NCBI GenBank assembly: GCA_013152545.1
Contig: JAADGF010000064.1
Location: 1-49,711 of the forward strand
DNA from: Gammaproteobacteria bacterium
GTDB taxonomy: Bacteria; Pseudomonadota; Gammaproteobacteria; SZUA-152
DNA: 49,711 bases
Direction: 5' to 3'
This document shows, one piece after another, positions 42,802-49,711 of the stretch (position 1 is the first letter of the stretch; every line of letters begins with the position of its first letter). Below the pieces are notes generated by a model. The model saw nothing but the letters and a program-made list of their open reading frames with translations, searched no databases and was not told where the DNA came from. The translations under genes and the position numbers were made by a program.

Positions 42802-44046
42802 TTATTTTGATGAACTAAACTCAGGGTATGCCTCCATACCGCAGTCCACCAGGTCCAGTCCTTCATACTCTTCTTCTTCGCTGACGCGGATGCCCATAAT
42901 AACTTTAAGGATGTACCACACTACCAGGCTGACCACAAACACAAAGCCAAAGATGGCACCGATACCGGCGAGTTGTGCGCCAATGGTGGCGTCGTCAGAC
43001 GATAATAATACGGCGAGTACGCCCCAGATACCAACGACACCATGAACGGATATCGCCCCGACCGGGTCATCGATTTTGAGTTTGTCCAGGCTTATGATAG
43101 AGAACACGGCTAATACACCGCCAATGGCACCAATAACGGTCGCCAATAGTGGCGAAGGTGCACTGGGTCCCGCGGTAATTGCAACTAGACCTGCTAGTGC
43201 GCCATTTAACGCCATGGTCAGGTCCGATTTACCGAATAACAAACGCGCTGTAATTAATGCAGCTAACAAACCGCCAGCTGCTGCCGTATTTGTATTTAAG
43301 AATACGGCGGCAATGGCATCAGCGGCATTTTTGCTGTCATTGGCGAGTTCTGAGCCGCCATTAAAGCCAAACCAGCCCAGCCACAATACCCACATGCCCA
43401 ATGCTGCCAGGGGCAGGTTTGCGCCTGGAATTGCCTGAATTTGACCGTTCGGACCGTATTTACCGCGGCGTGGCCCCAATATCAGTACGCCAGCCAGGGC
43501 GGCGGCGGCACCCGCTAAATGTACAATGCCAGAGCCTGCGTAGTCACTATAGCCCAGGTCGGCAAGAAAACCACCACCCCAACTCCAATGACCTTGGATG
43601 GGATAAATAAAACCGGTTAATACCACCGAAAAAGCCAGGAAAGCCCACAGTTTCATGCGCTCAGCAACGGCGCCCGAAACAATCGACATTGCCGTGGCAA
43701 CAAACACGACTTGGAAAAAGAAATCGGCATGCATGGCATGATGTTGTATCCCATCAACGATATAAGATGTACCATCCGGTCCGGCAATACCACTTAACAA
43801 AGCGCCACTACCGATAAAGCTATTGCCCTCCCCCCCATACATCAAATTATAGCCAATAAGTAAATACATAATGCAGGCGATGGAATACAGGGCGACATTT
43901 TTCGTTAAAATTTCAGTGGTGTTTTTGGTGCGTACTAACCCGGCTTCCAGCATGGTGAAACCTGCTGCCATCCACATTACCAATGCACCTGCCAACACAA
44001 ACCATAATGTATTGAGTACGTATTTTATTTCAACTATTGCTTCCAC
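42802..44046 (-). CDS. amtB: Ammonium transporter
   Basis: This is a 414-residue inner-membrane channel for ammonium/ammonia, with about eleven helices. Landmarks are WFVLAGALVMWMAAGFTMLEAG, the first pore histidine in SGIVHLAGA, the periplasmic-face aromatic WGGGFLADLGYSDYAGS and the second pore histidine in ISVHGVVGIWG. The C-terminal cytoplasmic tail EEEEYEGLDLVDCGMEAYPEF is the GlnK-binding signature. It starts at GTG with AGAGGAG six bases upstream and has no separate cleavable leader. glnK lies 63 bp upstream on the same strand, so the pair forms the standard nitrogen-regulated operon, here with glnK first. Confidence 0.97.
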   Translation of the reverse strand: MEAIVEIKYVLNTLWFVLAGALVMWMAAGFTMLEAGLVRTKNTTEILTKNVALYSIACIMYLLIGYNLMYGGEGNSFIGSGALLSGIAGPDGTSYIVDGIQHHAMHADFFFQVVFVATAMSIVSGAVAERMKLWAFLAFSVVLTGFIYPIQGHWSWGGGFLADLGYSDYAGSGIVHLAGAAAALAGVLILGPRRGKYGPNGQIQAIPGANLPLAALGMWVLWLGWFGFNGGSELANDSKNAADAIAAVFLNTNTAAAGGLLAALITARLLFGKSDLTMALNGALAGLVAITAGPSAPSPLLATVIGAIGGVLAVFSIISLDKLKIDDPVGAISVHGVVGIWGVLAVLLSSDDATIGAQLAGIGAIFGFVFVVSLVVWYILKVIMGIRVSEEEEYEGLDLVDCGMEAYPEFSSSK

Positions 44047-44109
44047 GTGACTCTCCTCTAAAACTTATTAAATCATTGCTCTTGGCTCACGATCTGTTTC
44101 ACGCATTTA

Positions 44110-44460
<351 letters not shown>

Positions 44461-44501
44461 TTAGAACCAGGGATCAATTATTTACGTATCAGTGATTCAC
44501 G

Positions 44502-44539
44502 CTAAGTGGGCCGTTTTAATCTAAGTGGGCCGTTTTAAT
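44502..44539. repeat. Perfect 19-bp tandem duplication in the glnK leader
   Basis: CTAAGTGGGCCGTTTTAAT occurs twice back to back (44502-44520 and 44521-44539). It lies 54 bp upstream of the glnK start codon, within the leader if transcription starts near 44750. It is a recent slippage-type duplication or a doubled regulator or RNA site. Confidence 0.85.
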
Positions 44540-44761
44540 ATTGAGGCTTGAGTTTTTAACGACAAAGGCCTTCAATATGATTGGATTGCGCGATCAAATC
44601 TTCCTTTCGTAATTGCCAGATGGCCGGGGTCGGTAAGTGTATGGGTGGTAACTGCAACGAAAAATGTTTTTGTTTACTGTTTTCACACATTTCCTCCCCC
44701 CCTTCTAAAACTCACTGTGAGTTAAGTGTGTAAGTGTGGAATATTCTAAACCCCTTACGTT

Positions 44762-44777
44762 AGCAGAGGCTGTGCCA
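44762..44777 (-). promoter_or_regulatory. Sigma-54-type promoter of glnK-amtB
   Basis: On the minus strand the sequence is TGGCACAGCCTCTGCT. Against the sigma-54 consensus TGGCACR-N4-TTGCW it has a single mismatch (CTGC for TTGC) and keeps the invariant GG at -24 and GC at -12. The transcript would start near 44751 and have a leader of about 300 nt. glnK-amtB operons are classically RpoN- and NtrC-dependent. Confidence 0.65.
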
Positions 44778-44842
44778 TATCCAAAATATCTCGATTGATC
44801 AAAGGGATATGCCTATAAATGGATAAACGGATAGCGCCCATA

Positions 44843-44861
44843 TTGCACCAAATTGGATTGC
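44843..44861 (-). promoter_or_regulatory. NtrC-like enhancer half-site upstream of the sigma-54 promoter
   Basis: TTGCACCAAATTGGATTGC resembles the NtrC palindrome TGCACC-N5-GGTGCA: the first half-site is perfect and the second is degenerate. It lies about 100 bp upstream of the predicted glnK start, a normal place for an enhancer. Confidence 0.4.
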
Positions 44862-45469
44862 GTATCAAAATTACGCCCTATCATAGTGCGGTTATTAATG
44901 TGGAGAAAATTGATTAAAAATTTATCATGGATTAAGAAGCGCATTGTTCAAGTCGAAGGAATGCCAAAAGCAGGCACTTCAGGCGAAGACGAACGATTGC
45001 ATGGGACACAGGCAGTAGCGCGCTCAGGCGATAAAACTGAGCGCCAAGCAAGGAAGTTATTTTACGCACGTTGCTATTATTTTGTTGCTTGTTAATCTGA
45101 GCAGTTACTGCTAACTTTGACTACTCGCTGAGTAGTTACGTTACTTTTTGATTATTAACCAAATAATTTGTCGTTATGTTTCTTTTCTGGATGTAAGTTA
45201 TAATCCAGGCAATGCTAAGAGGCTGTTTGAATGACGCCGTTCTGCCAATTTATAAAATTGTTTGTAACGTCTGAAAGTCGCTGCTATCGTTCGTTAATAA
45301 AATACGCTGAAAAGCGATGGCGGGTATTGTTTTGCACAATTTTAGTGCGTTAGTGGATTCGATGTTCATAGAAAAACCCATACTAGATTCGTTAATACAC
45401 GACAAATAAGTCTTAAGGTGTTATAAGCGAAAACATACAAAACGACAAATTGTCCACAAGGGAAAAGCA
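44862..45469. other. Intergenic region between the divergent glnK and ubiK genes
   Basis: About 600 bp. An 80-codon plus-strand frame at 44853-45095 has a possible inner start (MWRKLIKNLSWIKKRIV) but no ribosome site and nothing recognisable, so I do not call it. The ubiK promoter must lie in the right half; no clear boxes were seen. AAGGGAAA before 45470 is the ubiK ribosome site. Confidence 0.4.
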
Positions 45470-45721
45470 ATGATTGACCCCACTCAGCTAGATCAATTAA
45501 CGGACCGTCTGATGAATTTACTGCCGCAAGGGATTCGTGATGTTCAAAATGACGTTGAAAAAAATTTGCGCAGTATATTGCAAAGCTCGTTTGCCAAGTT
45601 GGACCTGGTTACCCGAGAAGAGTTCGATGTGCAGGTTGCTGTATTAGCCAGAACTCGCGAGAAGCTTGAGGCTCTCGAAAAACAAATTGCAGAACTTGAA
45701 GCGCATTTTGTAAAGCAATAG
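45470..45721 (+). CDS. ubiK: Ubiquinone-biosynthesis accessory factor UbiK (BMFP/YqiC family)
   Basis: This is an 83-residue protein. It has an amphipathic N-terminal helix (LDQLTDRLMNLLPQGIRDVQNDVEKNLRSILQ), then LDLVTREEFDVQVAVLARTREKLEALEKQIAELE, the coiled-coil trimerisation segment of the BMFP family. UbiK binds UbiJ and membrane lipid and supports the soluble Ubi complex in aerobic ubiquinone synthesis. Length and both halves match the family. It lies between divergent glnK and co-directional yifB, the order known from Pseudomonas. Confidence 0.9.
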   Translation: MIDPTQLDQLTDRLMNLLPQGIRDVQNDVEKNLRSILQSSFAKLDLVTREEFDVQVAVLARTREKLEALEKQIAELEAHFVKQ

Positions 45722-45824
45722 GCTAAAAGTACATTGGCTATGGACAGCATAAAACTGTTGAAACACATCAGATCCCACTTCTGTGATTTAACTTTATTGG
45801 TGAGCGTTTACAGGCGCTGAGATA

Positions 45825-47348
45825 ATGTCATTAGCCATTGCCTACAGTCGGGCTCAGGTGGGCATCAATGCACCACTTGTGACCGTGGAAGTTCACTTGA
45901 CGGGTGGTTTGCCTAGCTTGTCGATTGTGGGTTTGCCGGAAGCTGCGGTGAAAGAAAGCAAGGATCGTGTGCGAGGTGCGCTGTTAAATTCCCAGTTCGA
46001 TTTTCCCGCTAAAAGAATTACTATCAACTTGGCGCCTGCGGATTTGCCTAAAGAGGGTGGTCGTTTTGATTTACCCATTGCGGTAGGCATATTGGCGGCT
46101 TCAGGACAGATTCCCAAAGACACTCTTAAACAGTATGAATTTGTTGGTGAACTCGCTTTAAGCGGGGATTTACGTGGTTTAAAGGGTGTGCTGACCGTCG
46201 CCTTGCAAGCCAGAAATGCAAACAGGGCGCTATTTGTGGCCAGTGATAATGCGGATGAAGCCGCGTTGGTCGAGAATGGCTGTATTTATAGCGCCAAACA
46301 TTTATTAGATGTTTGTGCACATTTAAAGGGTTATCAGCCGATGACACCTTATGAGCCAACATGTGTTGAGGCACAACCTCACTATGAACAGGATTTATCC
46401 GAGGTACGTGGCCAACACCATGCCAAGCGTGCCCTGGAGATTGTTGCTACGGGTGGTCATAGTTTGTTAATGATTGGACCGCCAGGTACCGGGAAAACCA
46501 TGTTGGCAAGCCGTCTGCCAGGGATTTTGCCACGTATGAGCGAGGTGGAAGCGCTGGAAACTGCCGCTATCAAGTCCATTAGCGAACAGACGTTTTCCAT
46601 TAACGATTGGCGTCAGCGTGGTTTTCGGCGTCCACATCACACCGCCTCCGGTGTGGCTTTGGTTGGTGGCGGTAGTAATCCGCGTCCAGGCGAAATATCA
46701 TTGGCTCATAATGGTGTATTGTTTTTGGATGAGTTGCCTGAGTTTGACCGGAAAGTGTTAGAGGTGTTGCGTGAACCATTGGAATCAGGACAGATCACTA
46801 TTTCGCGTGCCGCGAAGCAAGCTGAATTTCCGGCCCGATTTCAATTGGTGGCGGCAATGAATCCATGTCCGTGTGGTTATCATGGTCATAGCAATGGTAG
46901 GTGTCACTGTACCCCGGAACAAGTGCAACGTTATTGCAATCGTATTTCCGGGCCGCTATTGGATCGTATTGACATGCACATTGAAGTACCCAATGTACCG
47001 CATGATATTATACAGAATAAGGAGATGCCGAAAAGCGAAAGCAGTGTTCTGGTACGCGAACGGGTAGAGATAGCGCGGCAGCGGCAATTACAGCGAAGCA
47101 ATAAATGCAATGCGCAACTCAGCAATAAGGAAATTGATCGGTATTGTGAATTGAATGCCAAAGATGCCGATTTGTTGGAACAAGCCATTGATCGGTTTGG
47201 ATTATCTTTACGTGCCTATCACCGTATATTAAAGGTGGCGCGTACCATCGCAGATCTAGCGGGTTCTCCGAAACTACAAACGTCGCATCTAATGGAGGCT
47301 ATCAATTTCAGACAGTTAGACAGAGCAAGGCAACGCAGTTCGGTTTGA
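45825..47348 (+). CDS. comM: YifB/ComM-type AAA+ ATPase (Mg-chelatase-like)
   Basis: This is a 507-residue protein. The N-terminal Lon-like/ChlI domain reads AIAYSRAQVGINAPLVTVEVHL and GLPSLSIVGLPEAAVKESKDRVR. The AAA+ domain has Walker A GPPGTGKTMLASRLPG (about residue 218), Walker B LFLDELPEF (about 304), AAMNPCPCGYHG and ISGPLLDRIDMHIEVP. The C-terminal helical domain reads LSLRAYHRILKVARTIADL. In naturally competent bacteria ComM drives branch migration during integration of transforming DNA; the same protein is called YifB elsewhere. It follows ubiK by 103 bp. Orthology is clear, but whether this organism is competent is unknown. Confidence 0.93.
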   Translation: MSLAIAYSRAQVGINAPLVTVEVHLTGGLPSLSIVGLPEAAVKESKDRVRGALLNSQFDFPAKRITINLAPADLPKEGGRFDLPIAVGILAASGQIPKDTLKQYEFVGELALSGDLRGLKGVLTVALQARNANRALFVASDNADEAALVENGCIYSAKHLLDVCAHLKGYQPMTPYEPTCVEAQPHYEQDLSEVRGQHHAKRALEIVATGGHSLLMIGPPGTGKTMLASRLPGILPRMSEVEALETAAIKSISEQTFSINDWRQRGFRRPHHTASGVALVGGGSNPRPGEISLAHNGVLFLDELPEFDRKVLEVLREPLESGQITISRAAKQAEFPARFQLVAAMNPCPCGYHGHSNGRCHCTPEQVQRYCNRISGPLLDRIDMHIEVPNVPHDIIQNKEMPKSESSVLVRERVEIARQRQLQRSNKCNAQLSNKEIDRYCELNAKDADLLEQAIDRFGLSLRAYHRILKVARTIADLAGSPKLQTSHLMEAINFRQLDRARQRSSV

Positions 47349-47454
47349 ATAGTATTTTTGGGTGAGTAGAGGGTGAAGGCTGTCCATGATTTGCTAACTT
47401 TATTGTTAACAAAAAGGTATTTGGCGTGCAGTGTTATTGATTAAGTTTGTTCGA

Positions 47455-47491
47455 AAAAAACCGGCCACTGAAAATGCTGACCGGTTTTTTG
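47455..47491. terminator. Bidirectional terminator between yifB/comM and the porin gene
   Basis: AAAAAACCGG and CCGGTTTTTT are the arms of a hairpin with imperfect inner pairing. An A run on one side and a T run on the other let it end transcripts from both convergent genes (stops at 47348 and 47518). Confidence 0.85.
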
Positions 47492-47517
47492 TTGCTTGTT
47501 AATGATGATCGTTTAAA

Positions 47518-48216
47518 TTACTGATTTTTTTTCAAATCAAAATCTTTGCTGTAAGTGACTTGAAATAGAAAATCTTCTTCGACGCCAGTGTTGTTGTTGA
47601 GGTCAGATCTTGCTTTGCTAACGGCAAACGCTAACTCATCAAGAGGGGCGTATGTGAAGGTTAAGTGGCTATACTCATCTCCAGCGTTATTTTCGAGATC
47701 CCAAAAACCGTATGTAAGATTAAATTCCTCTAATAAATCGAACCCAAGAGTTATGTAATTGTCATCATCATTGTCGCTATCTATTTGCATGTAGTAAGCG
47801 AGCGTTGCGGGTCCAAAACTACCAGAAAACACTAATTCAGTAGAGTCACTATCACTCAGGCTGACGGTTGCGCCGCCGTCACGTTCTTCAGGATACAGAT
47901 ATTTCCAATAGGAAACATCATAAGAAAAGCCAGTATCCGATATTTCACCGCCAAAACCAAAATAAAGATCGGTTTCATGGCCTTCGTCCTCGCTGGTCGC
48001 CCAGATACCGGCATAAAAACCACTTTCGTGGCCATAGTCCAAGCTGCCGCTAATCGCACTACCGTTTGGCGACAAATTTTGACCGCGCCATAAATACATA
48101 TTAGAGAATGCCATGCTGGCGCTAACCTCAGCACTTGCTAGTGTTGGTATTGCCATTGATGATAATGTTAATGCGCTAGCAACGGTAATCGGTGTTATCT
48201 TTTGTATTATTTTCAT
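47518..48216 (-). CDS. TorF-family putative porin
   Basis: This is a 232-residue protein with a signal peptide ending near residue 29 (IPTLASA-EVS). The mature start VSASMAFSNMYLWRGQNLSPNG and the blocks SGFYAGIWATSEDEGHETDLYFGF, YDVSYWKYLYP and YITLGFDLLEEFNLTYGF are the conserved pattern of the TorF family (CHP02001). These are predicted beta-barrel outer-membrane proteins. GGGGAG is well placed before the ATG. In several proteobacteria such genes sit beside glnK-amtB, as here, which hints at nitrogen-limited expression or ammonium passage through the outer membrane. Transport substrate is unproven. Confidence 0.85.
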   Translation of the reverse strand: MKIIQKITPITVASALTLSSMAIPTLASAEVSASMAFSNMYLWRGQNLSPNGSAISGSLDYGHESGFYAGIWATSEDEGHETDLYFGFGGEISDTGFSYDVSYWKYLYPEERDGGATVSLSDSDSTELVFSGSFGPATLAYYMQIDSDNDDDNYITLGFDLLEEFNLTYGFWDLENNAGDEYSHLTFTYAPLDELAFAVSKARSDLNNNTGVEEDFLFQVTYSKDFDLKKNQ

Positions 48217-48721
48217 CTAACTCTCCCCATACAGATTGGTAAAAACTCTGGTGCCACATCAGTCGACCAGCTTCGACGCCAAAAATTGGATTATGCTGGT
48301 ATCGGCTAACCGCATGGCGCGATTGCCCTGTTTCTAAAACAACCGGCAGTATTAAAGTACTAACGTGTTATTCTCATTGGCGAATCAGCAGGTATTGTGC
48401 CAGTTCATTAATTATCATGTTTATCAAACAAATAACGGCATTGCATCGTGTTATATTATGGCTTGTAAGATCATGGGTTGCTTTGTCTTGGTGCAATGCA
48501 AGTGGGCGCGCTTTAATTTGGGGCGGAATTTTGGTTTATCTGTGTGCGCTCAATAAATAAAGCGTATTTTTGGGGCTAGGTGTCAGCATTTTTTCAAAGG
48601 GCTATTAAAAGTATTGTAGAAAAGTAAGGTTCTTAGTTCTACTTTGTCACATTTAACGCCATGAAAATAAAAAAAATTATTTATACTATGAGCAAACAAA
48701 GAAGTGCAAAAAGGATGATGA
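48217..48721. other. Gap between the porin gene and the IS701-type remnant
   Basis: About 500 bp with no supported gene. A 63-codon plus-strand frame (48365-48556) shows nothing recognisable. The left part holds the porin promoter. The boundary of the insertion-sequence remnant is not marked by an obvious terminal repeat. Confidence 0.4.
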
Positions 48722-49711
48722 TTAGCAGATTACCAACACATTAAAAAAGGGATACGAGATGGCAAATCACTTATTGGTTCGAGCCAAACCTACCTTCGGC
48801 TCGCCAAATATGGGCATCATTTTCAATTACGGACTCGTAATGTCTGCTGTCAGGCCCAACATTACCGGTGTGGTTTAGTGCCGTCGGCAAAAAGAAACAT
48901 GGAACGAATGGCCGAAGTTGTCGCTGGCCGTGATGAGCAGGTCCTGCAACATTTTTTATCGAACGCCCCCTGGGACGAACAGGCGGTTATGGACCAGGTC
49001 GCTGTAGAGACCGATGCATTGCTGGGGGGAAGTGCGGGAAGTGCTTTATACATAGATGAATCCGCCATCAAAAAACAGGGAAAGCACTCGGTAGGGGTTG
49101 CACGCCAGTGGAATGCTCGACTCGGTAAAGTCGATAACAGTCAGGTGGGTGTGTTTGCCGCATTAGGCCGGGGTGACCGGGTCAACCTGATTGATGCCCG
49201 ATTATAGTTACCGCAGGAATGGACACAGGATGTCCCCCGGTGCCACGCAGCAAAGATTCCCCATTCGCAACAAACGTTTAAAACAAAACTACAACTCGCC
49301 CTGGAAATGGTGCATCGAGCAAGAAGCCTGGGGCTGCGTTATAGCTGGATAGGGGGTGACTCGATGGTCAGCACCCGAGCTGCTACGCAGCCTGGATGCT
49401 GAAAATGAAGTCTTTATGGCCGATGTCCATTCAGATCAACACCTCTATTTGTCAGATCCCGCCGAGCCCTGTTTGCCCGCCGCCAAAACGGGACGGGGCA
49501 GAAAACCGAGCCATTATCACAGCGACCAAACGTCAATGACCGTCTCTGCCTGGGCCAAACAACAATCCGATGAACAGTGACAACGCAAGACCTTACGCGA
49601 TACCACGAAAGGTCGCCTGATGGTTGAAATGTTACATCAACGTGTATGGCTATGGGACAAGAAAGAAGCACGCGGACATTGTTGGCATTTAGTGATAAGA
49701 CGGGAAGTAAA
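48722..49711 (+). pseudogene. Decayed IS701-family transposase, running off the window
   Basis: Translation from 48722 (just after a TGA) gives YGHHFQLRTRNVCCQAQHYR, then NMERMAEVVAGRDEQVLQHF, SNAPWDEQAVMDQVAVETD, LYIDESAIKKQGKHSVGVAR and GKVDNSQVGVFAALGRGD, the order of IS701-type transposases. The frame is destroyed by a TAG at 49205-49207 where the family has the Tyr of RLYLPEEWT. A frameshift or small deletion near 49355 loses the segment after the second catalytic Asp. A TGA at 49578-49580 comes before RKTLRDTTKGRLMVEM. WLWDKKEARGHCWHLVIRRE then continues to the window end. No functional transposase can be made. Confidence 0.85.

Noticed and set aside
44853-45095. 80-codon plus-strand frame between glnK and ubiK
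   Set aside because: No ribosome site, no recognisable sequence, and it overlaps the presumed glnK enhancer region.

Overview
The window reads as a chromosomal stretch of a moderately AT-rich, Gram-negative gammaproteobacterium. It contains lipoproteins, OmpA-type proteins, a TorF-type porin, biosynthetic arginine decarboxylase, and the gene orders priA-argS-SPOR protein and amtB-glnK / ubiK-yifB. Both orders are familiar from Pseudomonas-like gammaproteobacteria. I cannot place the genus from sequence alone. The usual hslVU pair after the SPOR gene is absent. In its place are a small repeat element and a surface-protein operon.

Layout: (1) 1-1520, a wreck of nested insertion sequences (a decayed IS3-type transposase abutting an IS4-type fragment). 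(2) 1845-9038, an Ig-like lipoprotein, then priA, argS and an FtsN-like SPOR protein. (3) 9560-14396 (minus), a DUF6502 regulator and a large adhesin-like lipoprotein. A 2-bp duplication between near-identical repeats breaks the lipoprotein, and the operon promoter sits inside a CRP-type palindrome. (4) 14811-19235, a 1474-residue protein with two cyclic-nucleotide-binding domains, a Cys-less rhodanese domain, a very long coiled coil and one membrane segment; a second CRP-type palindrome lies upstream. (5) 19423-24387, a DUF2914 protein, divergent speA/speE, a DUF4124 protein and an AT-rich DUF1353 gene. (6) 25294-31344, an envelope block: OmpA lipoprotein, OmpA/TSP3 barrel protein, DUF2959 lipoprotein, MscS channel and DUF481 protein. 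(7) 31456-37140 (minus), a signalling set: OmpR-type regulator, LysM-FecR protein and CHASE2 sensor kinase. (8) 38213-38986, a PEP-CTERM-like exported protein. (9) 40477-48216, a DEAD-box helicase, amtB, glnK (with a sigma-54-like promoter), ubiK, yifB and a TorF-type porin. (10) 48722 to the end, a decayed IS701-type transposase.

The intergenic DNA carries three short repeat families. Family A has ends like AACCTAAATTAATCAGTTGAA (about 9291, 19256 and 23494, plus solo ends). Family B has ends like TATACCCATAGCGTTTGAGAT (about 24853, 28554, 34151 and 39793). Family C is a direct repeat of about 80 bp (24770 and 40262). None has a reading frame of its own; A and B look like miniature inverted-repeat elements. 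No tRNA, rRNA or CRISPR array was seen.

The most unusual material is the cAMP-flavoured divergent region 14397-14810, with two perfect TGTGA-N6-TCACA palindromes and a possible short RNA or attenuated leader. It separates a surface-lipoprotein operon from the giant cNMP-binding scaffold. The RR / LysM-FecR / CHASE2-kinase locus and the three repeat families come next.
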